Shown here: positions 19,901-27,794 of the stretch, one piece after another
Layout of the letters: each line of letters starts with the position of its first letter
Numbering within the stretch: position 1 is the stretch's first letter
DNA from: Amorphoplanes digitatis
GTDB lineage: Bacteria; Actinomycetota; Actinomycetes; Mycobacteriales; Micromonosporaceae
Length of the DNA: 64,000 bases
Assembly (NCBI RefSeq): GCF_014205335.1
Contig: NZ_JACHNH010000001.1
Span: 1 to 64,000, forward strand
Reading direction: 5' to 3'
Position numbers and translations under genes: made by a program
The notes under the pieces: model-generated
The model's input: only the letters and a program-made list of their open reading frames with translations
Databases searched by the model: none
What the model was told of the DNA's origin: nothing

Positions 19901-20963
19901 CGAGCAGGCGCGGCGGCACGTCGTCGAGGTCGAGCACCGTGACGCCGTCGATGCCGTCGTCGAGCTGGGTGGCGCCCTTGAGGTCGGCGCCGTCCAGCAC
20001 GATCACGACGTGCGGGCCGCTGGTGCTCACGCCGGCCGGGTTGAACCGGGGCCGGTTGCCGATCACGTCCTCGAGCAGCTTCTCCAGGTCGGGACCGGCG
20101 CTGGCGACGAGGCGCACCGGGCCGAGCCGGTCGGTCCGGGACGGGTGCAGGTTGTGCGGCAGCCACTTGACCCATTCCCACATCGCGCGGCGCTCGGGGC
20201 CGGCGCAGACGGCGATGATCAGGTCGTCGGGCGCGTGGAAGACGGCGAGCTGGGTGAGCACGGCCCGGGTCAGTGCGCGCGCGTCGGCCGCGCCGGCGGT
20301 GCCCTGGCCGCGCATGAAGACGCGCGCGAAGCCGCGCAGCGACACCGCCACCGGCAGGTCCGGCACCACGGAGTAGGCGTCGAGGAACCGGCGCAGCGCG
20401 CCCGCGGTCATCGGCTCGAGGTCTTCGAGCGGCCGGGTCACCGGCGGGATCAGCGGGGTGGCCAGGGTCTGCGGGCCGACGGCGAGCCGGACGACGCCGA
20501 AGTCGGGATCGGCCGAGCGGCGCTCCCAGACCCGGTGGCTGTCGGCGGTCGACCAGAGCTGCGCCGGGTCGGGATGGCGGTAGAAGAGTCCGATCCGCTG
20601 CCGGCTCGCGGTGTCGCGGACCCGGCGGCGCAGGCTGGAGAGGTGGCGCAGGTACTCGCGGCGGGCGGCCATCATCTCGGCCTTCTTCGGCGCGCCGCCG
20701 CCGCCGAACGAGGTGGCGAGCATGGCGAGGGAGGAGACGCCGAAGAGGCCACCGACCACGTAGGAGAAGGCGCCACCACCGCCGCGGCCCATCATCATGG
20801 CCATCGCCACCGAGCCGCCGAGCATCGGCAGCACCATCATCGCCTGCGTCCAGCGGCCGCCGACCGCCTGCGGGATCTCGGGCGGCGGGTCGACGGCGAG
20901 CTCACCGGTCGGGATCTCCGGCGCCGGCCGGCGAGCCGCTCGCTTGATCACCACCGTGCTCAT
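16983..20963 (-). CDS. eccC: EccC: ESX/type VII secretion FtsK/SpoIIIE ATPase (three ATPase domains)
   Basis: 1326 residues with two N-terminal membrane helices and a GGxxG stretch. Three FtsK-type ATPase modules have Walker A motifs GATGSGKSELL (about residue 479), GGAQSGKSTAL (about 832) and GDAECGKSSFL (about 1121). Walker B of the first is LLVICDEF. It is EccCa and EccCb in a single chain, as in many non-mycobacterial ESX systems. It powers export of WXG100-type helical hairpin proteins and recognises their C-terminal signals. The start is supported by GGGGAT upstream of the ATG. It is divergent from eccD. No eccB, eccE or esx genes are nearby. Confidence 0.95.
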   Translation of the reverse strand: MSTVVIKRAARRPAPEIPTGELAVDPPPEIPQAVGGRWTQAMMVLPMLGGSVAMAMMMGRGGGGAFSYVVGGLFGVSSLAMLATSFGGGGAPKKAEMMAARREYLRHLSSLRRRVRDTASRQRIGLFYRHPDPAQLWSTADSHRVWERRSADPDFGVVRLAVGPQTLATPLIPPVTRPLEDLEPMTAGALRRFLDAYSVVPDLPVAVSLRGFARVFMRGQGTAGAADARALTRAVLTQLAVFHAPDDLIIAVCAGPERRAMWEWVKWLPHNLHPSRTDRLGPVRLVASAGPDLEKLLEDVIGNRPRFNPAGVSTSGPHVVIVLDGADLKGATQLDDGIDGVTVLDLDDVPPRLLDRSLLVLEVRPGGAGRRELHTYAMDHAADVGTPDRLSEEQAEAVARRLAPLRLAAMSKSSDTPLAAEMGLAELLNLGDPDSFSVAQAWLPRPNRDKLRVPIGLGADGGAIELDLKESAQDGMGPHGLLIGATGSGKSELLRTLVLALAATHSSETLNFVLVDFKGGATFSSLDRLPHTAAVITNLADELPLVDRMVDAIDGELIRRQELLRKAGNYASLRDYEKARAGGAALPPLPSLLVICDEFSELLSAKPDFIDLFVQIGRLGRSLGVHLLLASQRLEEGRLRGLDTHLSYRIGLRTFSALESRAVLGVPDAYELPRSPGHGYLKFGTEPLIRFKAAYVSGAVRKAGGLGAGAAGEGSAPQVLSYSTHYLPAPKPVRPAQPEPEETPEGESLLDVMVGRLGGQGPPAHQVWLPPLNTSVALDELLGPITIDPVRGLAFANPELHGALQVPIALIDKPREQVRDVMWLQLGGGAGHVAVVGGAQSGKSTALRSLICGLALTHTPAEVQVYCLDFGGGSLGTLKDLPHVGGVYGRLDSVGVRRTVGEVSTLLNDRERLFGELGVDSMSSYRRRRAAQAGLNNGADTDPFGDVFLVVDGWSTLRQDYDELEGVITDIATRGLSYGIHVVTSAPRWMDYRPAIRDLFGSRVELRLGDPSDSMVNRRSAVNVPEKPGRGLVEHPTDKNKSLHLLTVRPELSATGETAELVKLIATNWSGAPAPRVRLLPPSLPYADIDLARSTGLRLPIGIAESDLQPVEIDFAGDPHFLLFGDAECGKSSFLRALATSVMRRFAPEQARLILVDYRRSLMDLPESEHRIGYGIQAQKTLELMESVAGYMERRLPGPDVTAQQLRERSWWNGPELFVLVDDYDLVASGPTNPLEPIMEYLPQARDVGLHLVVTRRAGGASRAMYDPVIQRLRELSSPGLVMSGPSDEGTLIGPIRPTLMPPGRGRLMTRREGVRLIQLSHLPPY

Positions 20964-21214
20964 TCCGAACTATCCCCTTCATCCGCAACCACGAGCCTTG
21001 TGTGTTAGATCCACATAGGCGGGTGGTGGCATGCCCCGTCCACAGGACCGGCGACCGGTCACCGCGCAGGCCCCATGGTAGGTAAAGTCGCCCTGGTTCC
21101 GCAGCCTCGGCATCGTCGACGGGAAATAAACACCATGATCGATCGCACCGGGCGCCACCCAGCCGCGCTGGATCACGGCCCGGGGCGTGCGGGCATGCGA
21201 AGGGCGGGTTCAGC
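20964..21214. promoter_or_regulatory. eccC/eccD divergent intergenic region with inverted repeat at 21046-21060
   Basis: This 251-bp gap holds the start regions of both genes. GACCGG (21046-21051) and CCGGTC (21055-21060) form a 6-bp inverted repeat with a 3-nt centre, a candidate operator. GGGCGG precedes the eccD ATG and GGGGAT precedes the eccC ATG. No gene is visible. Confidence 0.4.
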
Positions 21215-22657
21215 ATGACCGTTGGTTTGGCACGGGTCACGATCAGTGCACCGCAGCGCCGGGTCGATGTCGCGCTGCCCGAGCACGTGCCGCTCGCCGA
21301 GCTGCTGCCCGAGGTGCTGCGGCACGCGGGCGAGGGTCTCGCCGACGACGGCGAGAAGCACGGCGGCTGGCTGCTGCGCCGCACCGACGGCGTCGCGCTC
21401 GCCACCTCGCAGGGCCTCTTCCCGCAGGGCGTCCGCGACGGCGAGGTGCTGCACCTGGTGCCGGCCCGCGACAACTGGCCCGAGCTGGAGTACGACGACG
21501 TCGTCGAGGCGATCGCCGAGGGCGCCCGGCGCCGCGGCACGATCTGGACACCGGCCGCCACCCGGACCGCCACGCTGGCCGGCTGCGCGGTGCTGCTCTC
21601 GTTCGGCCTGATCGCGGTGCTGGTGACCGGGCCTTCCCTGGGCGGCGCGGCCTTCTTCGGGCTCGGCGTCGGCCTGCTGCTCGCGCTCGCCGGCATCACG
21701 GCCTCCCGGGCGTACGGCGATGCGCGCGCCGGTGCGGTCCTCGGCGGCTGCGCCCTGCCGTACGCGTTCGCGGGCGGCGCCGCGCTGGTCTCCTCCGGCG
21801 ACGGCGACCCGGTCGGCGTCCTCGCCCTGCTGCCCTGGATCGGCGGCCCCGAACTGCTCGCCGGGTCCATGGCGCTGCTGCTGGTCGCCGCGCTCTGCGG
21901 GGTCGGCGTCGCCGCCTCGTTCCGGGTCTTCGCCGCCGGCATCATGGTCGGCCTGTTCGGCGCACTCGCCGCGCTGACCGGCCTGGTCACCTCGGCGGCC
22001 GGCGCCGCGGCCGTGCTGCTGTCGGCGCTGGTCTGCGGCATCGGCGCGCTGCCGCTGCTGGCCATCCGGTTCGGCAAGATGCCGACGCCGCCGGTGACCC
22101 TGCCCACCGGCAGCGAGGCCGAGCAGGGCTTCACCGGCGCCGTGGCGGGCAACGCCGCCCTGGACGCCGCGCGGGAGCGCCCCGACCGGGCCCGGGTCTT
22201 CGCCGCGGTCAGCCGCACCGAGGAGCTGCTCACCGGCCTGCTGATCGGGCACGCGCTGCTCTGCGCGGGCACGTTCGTGGTGCTCGCCTCGTCCGGCGGG
22301 CTCTCCGCGCGGATCCTGATGGGCCTTGCCGTGGCGGCGCTGCTGCTGCGCTCGCGGCTCTTCGTGACGCTGCGCCAGCGGCTGCCGCTGATCTCGGCCG
22401 GGCTGTTCGGGCTCTTCGTGCTCGGCCTGGACCTGCTCTGGGGCGCCGGCGAGGCGATGCTGCTCGGCCTGGTCGTGACCACGCTGCTGATGGCGCTGGC
22501 GACCGTTGCCGCCGGCGCGACCTGGACCCGCCGGGCACCGTCGCCGTACCTCGGCCGCTTCGCCGACGTGCTGGACACCCTCGCCGTCGTGGCGGTCATC
22601 CCGGTGGCCTGCGCCGTCGTCGGCCTCTACGGCATGGCCAGCAACATCAGCATCTGA
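21215..22657 (+). CDS. eccD: EccD: ESX/type VII secretion membrane pore component
   Basis: 480 residues. A ubiquitin-like N-terminal cytosolic domain (about residues 1-90; VTISAPQRRVDVALPEHVPL) is followed by about eleven membrane helices, matching EccD. In characterised ESX complexes EccD dimers line the membrane cavity and contact EccC. The start is the ATG at 21215 with GGGCGG 7 nt upstream. An 18-bp tandem duplication begins at the stop codon. The usual partners eccB and eccE are absent here. Confidence 0.93.
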   Translation: MTVGLARVTISAPQRRVDVALPEHVPLAELLPEVLRHAGEGLADDGEKHGGWLLRRTDGVALATSQGLFPQGVRDGEVLHLVPARDNWPELEYDDVVEAIAEGARRRGTIWTPAATRTATLAGCAVLLSFGLIAVLVTGPSLGGAAFFGLGVGLLLALAGITASRAYGDARAGAVLGGCALPYAFAGGAALVSSGDGDPVGVLALLPWIGGPELLAGSMALLLVAALCGVGVAASFRVFAAGIMVGLFGALAALTGLVTSAAGAAAVLLSALVCGIGALPLLAIRFGKMPTPPVTLPTGSEAEQGFTGAVAGNAALDAARERPDRARVFAAVSRTEELLTGLLIGHALLCAGTFVVLASSGGLSARILMGLAVAALLLRSRLFVTLRQRLPLISAGLFGLFVLGLDLLWGAGEAMLLGLVVTTLLMALATVAAGATWTRRAPSPYLGRFADVLDTLAVVAVIPVACAVVGLYGMASNISI

Positions 22658-22688
22658 GCGAACGACAGACCCTGAGCGAACGACAGAC
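22654..22688. repeat. Two tandem 17-bp copies (period 18) at the eccD stop
   Basis: CTGAGCGAACGACAGAC occurs at 22654-22670 and again at 22672-22688. The first copy includes the eccD TGA. The core GAGCGAAC is the complement of the GTTCGCTC seen in other gene-end elements of this window. Confidence 0.9.
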
Positions 22689-22731
22689 GCGGCGGCCGGG
22701 CTCCCGCCCTACCGCCGCGTCGCCGTGAACG

Positions 22732-23235
22732 TCAGTGGCCCTCTTCGTGCTGCTCGGCGGCCTGCGCGCGCTTGAACGACGCGCGGATCTCCTCCTCGGC
22801 CTCGACCCGGCCGGTCCAGGTCGCGCCCTCGACCGACTTGCCGGGCTCGAGGTCCTTGTAGACCGTGAAGAAGTGCTGGATCTCCATCCGGTCGAACTCG
22901 CCGAGGTGGTGGATGTCGCGCAGGTGCTCCTGGCGCGGGTCCTCGTAAGGCACGCAGAGGACCTTGTCGTCGCGGCCCTTCTCGTCGGTCATCCGGTACA
23001 TGCCGATCGCCCGCGAGCGCACGAGGCAGCCCGGGAACGTCGGCTCCTGGATCAGGACCAGGGCGTCCAGGGGGTCGCCGTCCTGCCCCAGGGTGCCTTC
23101 GATGTACCCGTAGTCGGCCGGGTACTGCGTCGCAGTGAAGAGCGTCCGGTCCAGCCGGATCCGGCCGGTCTTGTGGTCGACCTCATACTTGTTCCGCTGA
23201 CCCTTGGGGATCTCAACCAAAACGTCGAAATCCAT
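22732..23235 (-). CDS. ppa: Inorganic pyrophosphatase (family I, soluble)
   Basis: 167 residues, the size of bacterial hexameric PPases. The metal-binding signature D-x-D-P-x-D is seen in [12 protein letters not shown]. Other hallmarks are [20 protein letters not shown] and the late DIHHLGEF with PGKSVEG. It hydrolyses PPi and so pulls biosynthetic reactions forward. The start has GGGAG upstream. It is divergent from dacB, the same arrangement as Rv3628/Rv3627c in M. tuberculosis. Confidence 0.96.
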   Translation of the reverse strand: MDFDVLVEIPKGQRNKYEVDHKTGRIRLDRTLFTATQYPADYGYIEGTLGQDGDPLDALVLIQEPTFPGCLVRSRAIGMYRMTDEKGRDDKVLCVPYEDPRQEHLRDIHHLGEFDRMEIQHFFTVYKDLEPGKSVEGATWTGRVEAEEEIRASFKRAQAAEQHEEGH

Positions 23236-23346
23236 GGTTCGCTCCCTTGTTCAGCCCCGCAGTCGGACCCGGTGGGACGCGGCGACGGAGCGAGGGCGTG
23301 ACAGAGCCCCCACAGGATCCGCGCGCGCCGGTGTGCCGGATGTTTG

Positions 23347-23352
23347 TAGTCT
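23347..23352 (+). promoter_or_regulatory. Putative -10 box (TAGTCT) of dacB
   Basis: TAGTCT lies 36 nt before the dacB GTG, leaving a short leader that contains a strong GGAGGAGGG ribosome site at 23376-23384. Confidence 0.4.
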
Positions 23353-23388
23353 CCCCTAAGTCTGACGCCACGTACGGAGGAGGGGCTC

Positions 23389-26300
23389 GTGGGGAGGCAA
23401 GATTCACAGAACACTCCCGAGTACGACGGCGTGTCCGAGCCGGAGAAGGGTCGATCGCCGGTAGGGCGGGCTAGTGTGCCGCCGGCCACGCCGCAGGCTG
23501 AGTCGCAGGCCGAGGTGCCGGTCGGCCCGCCGCCCGGGTCGCCCACCAGGCCGCCTGGCGTGTCGCCCGCCGGCCCGCCGCCCATGTCGCCACTCAGGCC
23601 GCCCGCCGTCCCGCCGTCTGGGACGCCTGCCGGTCCGCCCCCCGTGTCGCCGCTCAGAGGGCTCGCCGGGCCGCCTCCTGTCCCACCTCCTGGGACGCCG
23701 GCCAATCTGCCGCCCGTGTCGCCGCTCAGGCCGCCCGCTGGGGCCCCGCCCGTGTCGCCGCTCAGGTCGTCGGCCGTGTCGCCCGCTCGGCCGCCTGCTG
23801 GACAGCAGCCCGGTTCGCCTGCCGGGCAGCATCCCGGAACGTCTGCCGGACAGCAGCCTGGGTCGCCTGCCGGGCAGCAGCCTTGGACGCCTGCCGGGCA
23901 GCAGCCCGGAACGTCTGCCGGACAGCAGCCTGGGTCGCCTGCCGGGCAGCAGCCTTGGACGCCTGCCGGGCAGCAGCCCGGAACGTCTGCCGGACAGCAG
24001 CCTGGGTCGCCTGCTGGGCAGCAGCCCGGAACGTCTGCCGGGCAGCATCCCGGAACGTCTGCCGGGCAGCAGCCTGGGTCGCCTGCTGGGCAGCAGCCCG
24101 GAACGTCTGCCGGGCAGCATCCCGGAACGTCTGCCGGGCAGCAGCCTGGGTCGCCTGCTGGGCAGCAGCCTTGGACGCCTGCTGGGCAGCAGCCCGGAAC
24201 GTCTGCCGGGCAGCAGCCTGGGTCGCCTGCCGGGCAGCAGCCTTGGACGCCTGCTGGGCAGCAGCCTTGGACGCCTGCTGGGCAGCAGCCCGGAACGTCT
24301 GCCGGGCAGCAGCCTGGGTCGCCTGCCGGGCAGCAGCCCTGGACGCCTGCTGGGCAGCAGCCTTGGACGCCTGCTGGGCAGCAGCCCGGAACGTCTGCCG
24401 GGCAGCAGCCTGGGTCGCCTGCCGGGCAGCAGCCCTGGACGTCTGCTGGGCAGCAGCCCGGAACGTCTGCCGGACATCCCGGGTCGCCTGCTGGGCAGGA
24501 GTCTGGATCGCCTGGTGGGACGCCTGCCGGACCGCCCGCTCGGCCGTTGGTCGGGCCGTGGGTCGGGCCGCCTGCAAGGTCCGTAGCCCGGCCGCCTGCT
24601 GCCCCGCCCGCTGGGCCTCAGACTGCCCCGCCTGTCGGGCCTCAAGCCGCCCCGCACGTCGGGTCTCAGGCTGCCTCGGCCGCCGGGCCTCAAGCTGTGC
24701 CGCCCGTTGGGTCGGCGGCTGTGGCGCCTGTTCTGCCGCCTGGGTCGCCCGTCAGGCCGGCGGGTGGGCCTCCGCCCGGGTTCTCTGCCGCTCCGCCTGC
24801 CAGGCCGGAGGATGGGCCTCCCGGGCTTCCCGCCGCGCCGCCGGCTTCGTCGCCTTCCGGGTTCCCTGCCGCGCCGCCTGCCGCGCCGCCTGCCGCGTCG
24901 TCTTCCGGGTTCCGTGCCGCGTCGCCTGCCGCGTTGCCTTCTGGGCACGCTGGTGCGCCGCACGCCGCGTTGCCGCCCGGGGCGCTTGCCGGGCCGGGGT
25001 CGGCGGCGCCGCGCGCTGCCGGGAACACCTACGGTCGGGCCTCGGTCCCGCTCAACATCTCCGCGCCGCAGGCGCAGGGGACTCAGTCGCCACAGGGGTT
25101 GGCGCAGGCCCAGGTGCCTGTGGCCGGATCATCGGATCAGCCCGGCGGCGAATCCCACGGCCTTGGGGATCGCTCAGATCAAACGCCGGTAGCGGCGAAG
25201 CCGGGTGCTGGGCAGCGGCGTACCGTAATGGTTTCGCTTCTCTCCGTGGTCTTGCTTCTGGCTGTCGTGGCGGCCGCCTTCGTGGTCCGGCCTGGCCCGG
25301 TGGATGGCTGGCTGGCTGCCGACCCGACCACCGCGCCCACGGTCGCGCCGACGCCTGAGCCGACGCCGACGCCCGTGCTGGCTGCCGTCGGCACCTCCGG
25401 TGCCGCGCCGACCGCCGAAGGCGTCAAGGCTGCGATCGGGCCGCTTGTCGATGCCGCGGTGCTCGGACCGCGGGTCAACGTCTCGGTGGTCGACACCGTG
25501 ACCGGTGAGTCGCTTTTTGCGCAGAATGCCGAGACCGGCACCGTCCCCGCCTCCACCACCAAGCTGCTGACCGCGGCGACCGTGCTGGCCGCGCGGGGCG
25601 CGGCCCACCGGCTGACCACCCGCGTGGTGGCCGGCGCGGAGCCCGGCGAGGTCGTGCTCGTCGGCGGCGGCGACCCGACGCTGTCGGTGGACGCCAAGGG
25701 GCAGTTCCCGGGCGCGGCCCGGCTCGACAAGCTCGCCGCGCAGGTCGAGAAGGCGATGGGCGCCCGGCCGATCACCAAGGTCATCGTCGACACCTCGCTG
25801 TACGAGGGCCCGCTGACCGCCAAGGGCTGGGACGGCGACGTCATCGGGGGTGGCCAGGTCGCGCGGATCCAGCCGCTGATGACCAACGCCGGGCGGATCA
25901 AGCCCGTGCACAACGAGTTCGGCGGCGATCCGCGCTTCGCCGACCCCGCCGGCGCGGCCGGGCGGGCCTTCGCCAAGCACCTCGGCCTGCCGGCGAGCGC
26001 GGTGAGCAAGGGCACGGCGCCCCCGGCCGGCGCACCGGCGGCGTCCTCCGCGGCGCCCTCGGCCGCCGCCACCCTGGTCGCCGGCGCCGAGCTGGGCAAG
26101 GTCGAGTCGCCGCCGCTGGTGCGCGTGGTCGACTGGATGCTTGAGCAGAGCGACAACGTGATCGCCGAGGCGATGGCGCGGCAGGTCGCGCTGGCCGCGG
26201 GCGCGGAGGCGTCGTTCGAGGGCGCCGCCACCGCGATGATCGCCAAGCTCGGCGAGCTGGAACTGTCCACGGGCGAGGTGAAGCTCTCCGACGGCAGCGG

Positions 26301-26655
26301 CCTGTCGCGGCAGAACAAGATCAGCCCGAAGCTGCTCACCGACGTGCTGAACCTCGCCGCCGGCGGGGAGCACCCCGAGCTGAGTGCCATGTTCGGCGGC
26401 CTGCCGGTGGCCGGCTGGTCCGGCACGCTGCAGCACCGTTTCGTCGTGCCGTCCGCGAACCAGGTCGGGCAGGGCCTGGTCCGGGCCAAGACCGGCTCGC
26501 TCACCGGTGTCAATGCCATCTCCGGCGAACTGGTCACCAAGGACGGCCGGCTGCTGGTCTTCGCGATCTTGGCGGACGCCACCGGCGAGTCCGTCGCCGC
26601 ACGTCAGGCGCTCGACAAGATTGCGGCGAAGCTTGTCACCTGCGGGTGTAACTAG
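23389..26655 (+). CDS. dacB: D-Ala-D-Ala carboxypeptidase/endopeptidase (PBP4, S13) with giant Pro/Gln-rich cytosolic repeat region
   Basis: 1088 residues, more than twice the usual 450-500. The start is firm: GGAGGAGGG just before the GTG. Residues 1-600 are Pro/Ala/Gly/Ser-rich and include thirty octapeptide units (consensus xxAGQQPG/W, residues about 135-373). One membrane helix (VSLLSVVLLLAVVAAAFVV, about 613-635) is followed by the S13 domain: S-T-T-K near residue 720 with catalytic Ser and Lys, S-D-N near 920 and K-T-G near 1033. The enzyme trims peptidoglycan stem peptides outside the membrane. The repeat arm would lie in the cytosol and may scaffold wall-growth or division proteins; this is inference. 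Next gene: a DUF2342-type metalloprotease. Confidence 0.92.
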   Translation: MGRQDSQNTPEYDGVSEPEKGRSPVGRASVPPATPQAESQAEVPVGPPPGSPTRPPGVSPAGPPPMSPLRPPAVPPSGTPAGPPPVSPLRGLAGPPPVPPPGTPANLPPVSPLRPPAGAPPVSPLRSSAVSPARPPAGQQPGSPAGQHPGTSAGQQPGSPAGQQPWTPAGQQPGTSAGQQPGSPAGQQPWTPAGQQPGTSAGQQPGSPAGQQPGTSAGQHPGTSAGQQPGSPAGQQPGTSAGQHPGTSAGQQPGSPAGQQPWTPAGQQPGTSAGQQPGSPAGQQPWTPAGQQPWTPAGQQPGTSAGQQPGSPAGQQPWTPAGQQPWTPAGQQPGTSAGQQPGSPAGQQPWTSAGQQPGTSAGHPGSPAGQESGSPGGTPAGPPARPLVGPWVGPPARSVARPPAAPPAGPQTAPPVGPQAAPHVGSQAASAAGPQAVPPVGSAAVAPVLPPGSPVRPAGGPPPGFSAAPPARPEDGPPGLPAAPPASSPSGFPAAPPAAPPAASSSGFRAASPAALPSGHAGAPHAALPPGALAGPGSAAPRAAGNTYGRASVPLNISAPQAQGTQSPQGLAQAQVPVAGSSDQPGGESHGLGDRSDQTPVAAKPGAGQRRTVMVSLLSVVLLLAVVAAAFVVRPGPVDGWLAADPTTAPTVAPTPEPTPTPVLAAVGTSGAAPTAEGVKAAIGPLVDAAVLGPRVNVSVVDTVTGESLFAQNAETGTVPASTTKLLTAATVLAARGAAHRLTTRVVAGAEPGEVVLVGGGDPTLSVDAKGQFPGAARLDKLAAQVEKAMGARPITKVIVDTSLYEGPLTAKGWDGDVIGGGQVARIQPLMTNAGRIKPVHNEFGGDPRFADPAGAAGRAFAKHLGLPASAVSKGTAPPAGAPAASSAAPSAAATLVAGAELGKVESPPLVRVVDWMLEQSDNVIAEAMARQVALAAGAEASFEGAATAMIAKLGELELSTGEVKLSDGSGLSRQNKISPKLLTDVLNLAAGGEHPELSAMFGGLPVAGWSGTLQHRFVVPSANQVGQGLVRAKTGSLTGVNAISGELVTKDGRLLVFAILADATGESVAARQALDKIAAKLVTCGCN
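23791..24507 (+). repeat. 30 tandem 24-bp coding units inside dacB
   Basis: Thirty 24-bp units, one missing a codon, give 717 bp. Each encodes an octapeptide of the form SPAGQQPG, TSAGQQPG or TPAGQQPW. The units occur in higher-order blocks (SP-TS-SP-TP series), suggesting growth by unequal exchange. All reading frames on both strands are nearly stop-free here, so overlapping open frames are artefacts. Confidence 0.95.
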
Positions 26656-26668
26656 GGGTTTTCTCCGG

Positions 26669-26695
26669 GCCGCCCGGGGGCTTTCTCAGGGCGGC
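26669..26695 (+). terminator. Hairpin terminator after dacB
   Basis: GCCGCCC (26669-26675) and GGGCGGC (26689-26695) form a perfect 7-bp stem with a 13-nt loop, 14 nt past the dacB stop. The next gene has its own -10 box. Confidence 0.65.
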
Positions 26696-26713
26696 GCGGT
26701 GGAAACGCCCGAG

Positions 26714-26719
26714 TACGGT
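26714..26719 (+). promoter_or_regulatory. Putative -10 box (TACGGT) of DUF2342 gene
   Basis: TACGGT ends 7 nt before the ATG at 26727, consistent with a leaderless transcript. Confidence 0.45.
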
Positions 26720-26726
26720 GGTCTGC

Positions 26727-27785
26727 ATGGCGCAGTTCGTTGACTGGGATCTGGCCGCCGCCACCGCGGGCGCGCTGTCGAAATCCGGACCCGCGGTGTC
26801 CTACGAGGAAGCCATGCAGGTGGTCGCCCAACTGCGCGATCTGACCGACGAGGCCGCGGGCCACGTCGCGGCTTACACCGGGCTCACGCCCCAGATCGAG
26901 GCCCCGCCGGTGCGGGTCGTCGACCGCAAGGACTGGGCCGCGGTCAACATCTCCGGCCTCCGCGAGGTGATCATTCCCCTGGTCACCCGCCTCTCCGGCG
27001 GCAAGCAGCCGGGCGGGGTCGCCGACGCGATCGGCTCCCGGGTCACCGGCGTGCAGGCGGGCACCGTGCTGGCCTACCTCTCCGGCCGGGTGCTCGGGCA
27101 GTACGAGGTGTTCTCCTCCGAACCGGGCCAGCTGCTGCTGAACGCGCCCAACATCGTCGAGGTCGAGCGCAAGCTCGGCGCCGACCCCCGCGACTTCCGG
27201 CTCTGGGTCTGCCTGCACGAGGTCACCCACCGCACCCAGTTCACGGCCGTGCCGTGGATGCGCGGCTACTTCCTCGGCGAGGTGCAGGCGTTCGTCGACG
27301 CGTCGCAGAGCGGCGAGCACATCATCGAGCGGCTGCGCCGCGGCGTTGCCACGCTCTCCGACGCGCTGCGCGACCCGGACAGCCGGTCATCGGTCCTCGA
27401 CATCGTGCAGACCCCGGCGCAGAAGGCGGTCCTCGACCGGCTGACCGCGCTGATGACGCTGCTGGAGGGGCACGCCGAGTTCGTCATGGACGGCGTCGGC
27501 CCCGAGGTCATCCCGTCGGTCGAGTCGATCCGCTCGAAGTTCAACCAGCGCCGCGCGGGCGGCAACCCGCTGGAGAAGGCGATCCGCCGGCTGCTCGGCA
27601 TCGAGGTCAAGATGCGGCAGTACGCGGAGGGCCACAAGTTCGTGCATGGCGTCGTGGAACGGGTCGGCATGGCGGGCTTCAACAAGATCTTCAGCTCGCC
27701 GCTGACCCTGCCCCGGCTCGACGAACTGAGCGACCCGGACGCCTGGGTGGCCCGGGTCCACGGCCCGGTCGGCCTGCCGTCATAG
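26727..27785 (+). CDS. Zinc-dependent metalloprotease family (DUF2342, F420-associated type)
   Basis: 352 residues. The zinc motif is L-H-E-V-T-H-R-T-Q-F near residue 165, followed by a conserved W-x-R-x-Y-x-x-x-E about ten residues on. The N-terminal VDWDLAAATAGALSKSGP is typical of this actinobacterial family (Rv3626c), some members of which are tagged as coenzyme-F420-associated. No substrate is known to me. The ATG at 26727 was chosen because TACGGT lies 7 nt upstream; an ATG/GTG 9 nt earlier would be inside the promoter. It is followed by tilS after 9 nt, so they are probably co-transcribed. Confidence 0.85.
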   Translation: MAQFVDWDLAAATAGALSKSGPAVSYEEAMQVVAQLRDLTDEAAGHVAAYTGLTPQIEAPPVRVVDRKDWAAVNISGLREVIIPLVTRLSGGKQPGGVADAIGSRVTGVQAGTVLAYLSGRVLGQYEVFSSEPGQLLLNAPNIVEVERKLGADPRDFRLWVCLHEVTHRTQFTAVPWMRGYFLGEVQAFVDASQSGEHIIERLRRGVATLSDALRDPDSRSSVLDIVQTPAQKAVLDRLTALMTLLEGHAEFVMDGVGPEVIPSVESIRSKFNQRRAGGNPLEKAIRRLLGIEVKMRQYAEGHKFVHGVVERVGMAGFNKIFSSPLTLPRLDELSDPDAWVARVHGPVGLPS

Positions 27786-27794
27786 CGTGACCGG

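Noticed and set aside
23791..24507. CRISPR-like look of the 24-bp repeats
   Set aside because: There are no spacers; the units are contiguous, in frame and translated.
23762..24963. Several long open frames on both strands across the dacB repeat
   Set aside because: They are by-products of a stop-free 24-bp period and lack ribosome sites; only the plus frame continues into a catalytic domain.
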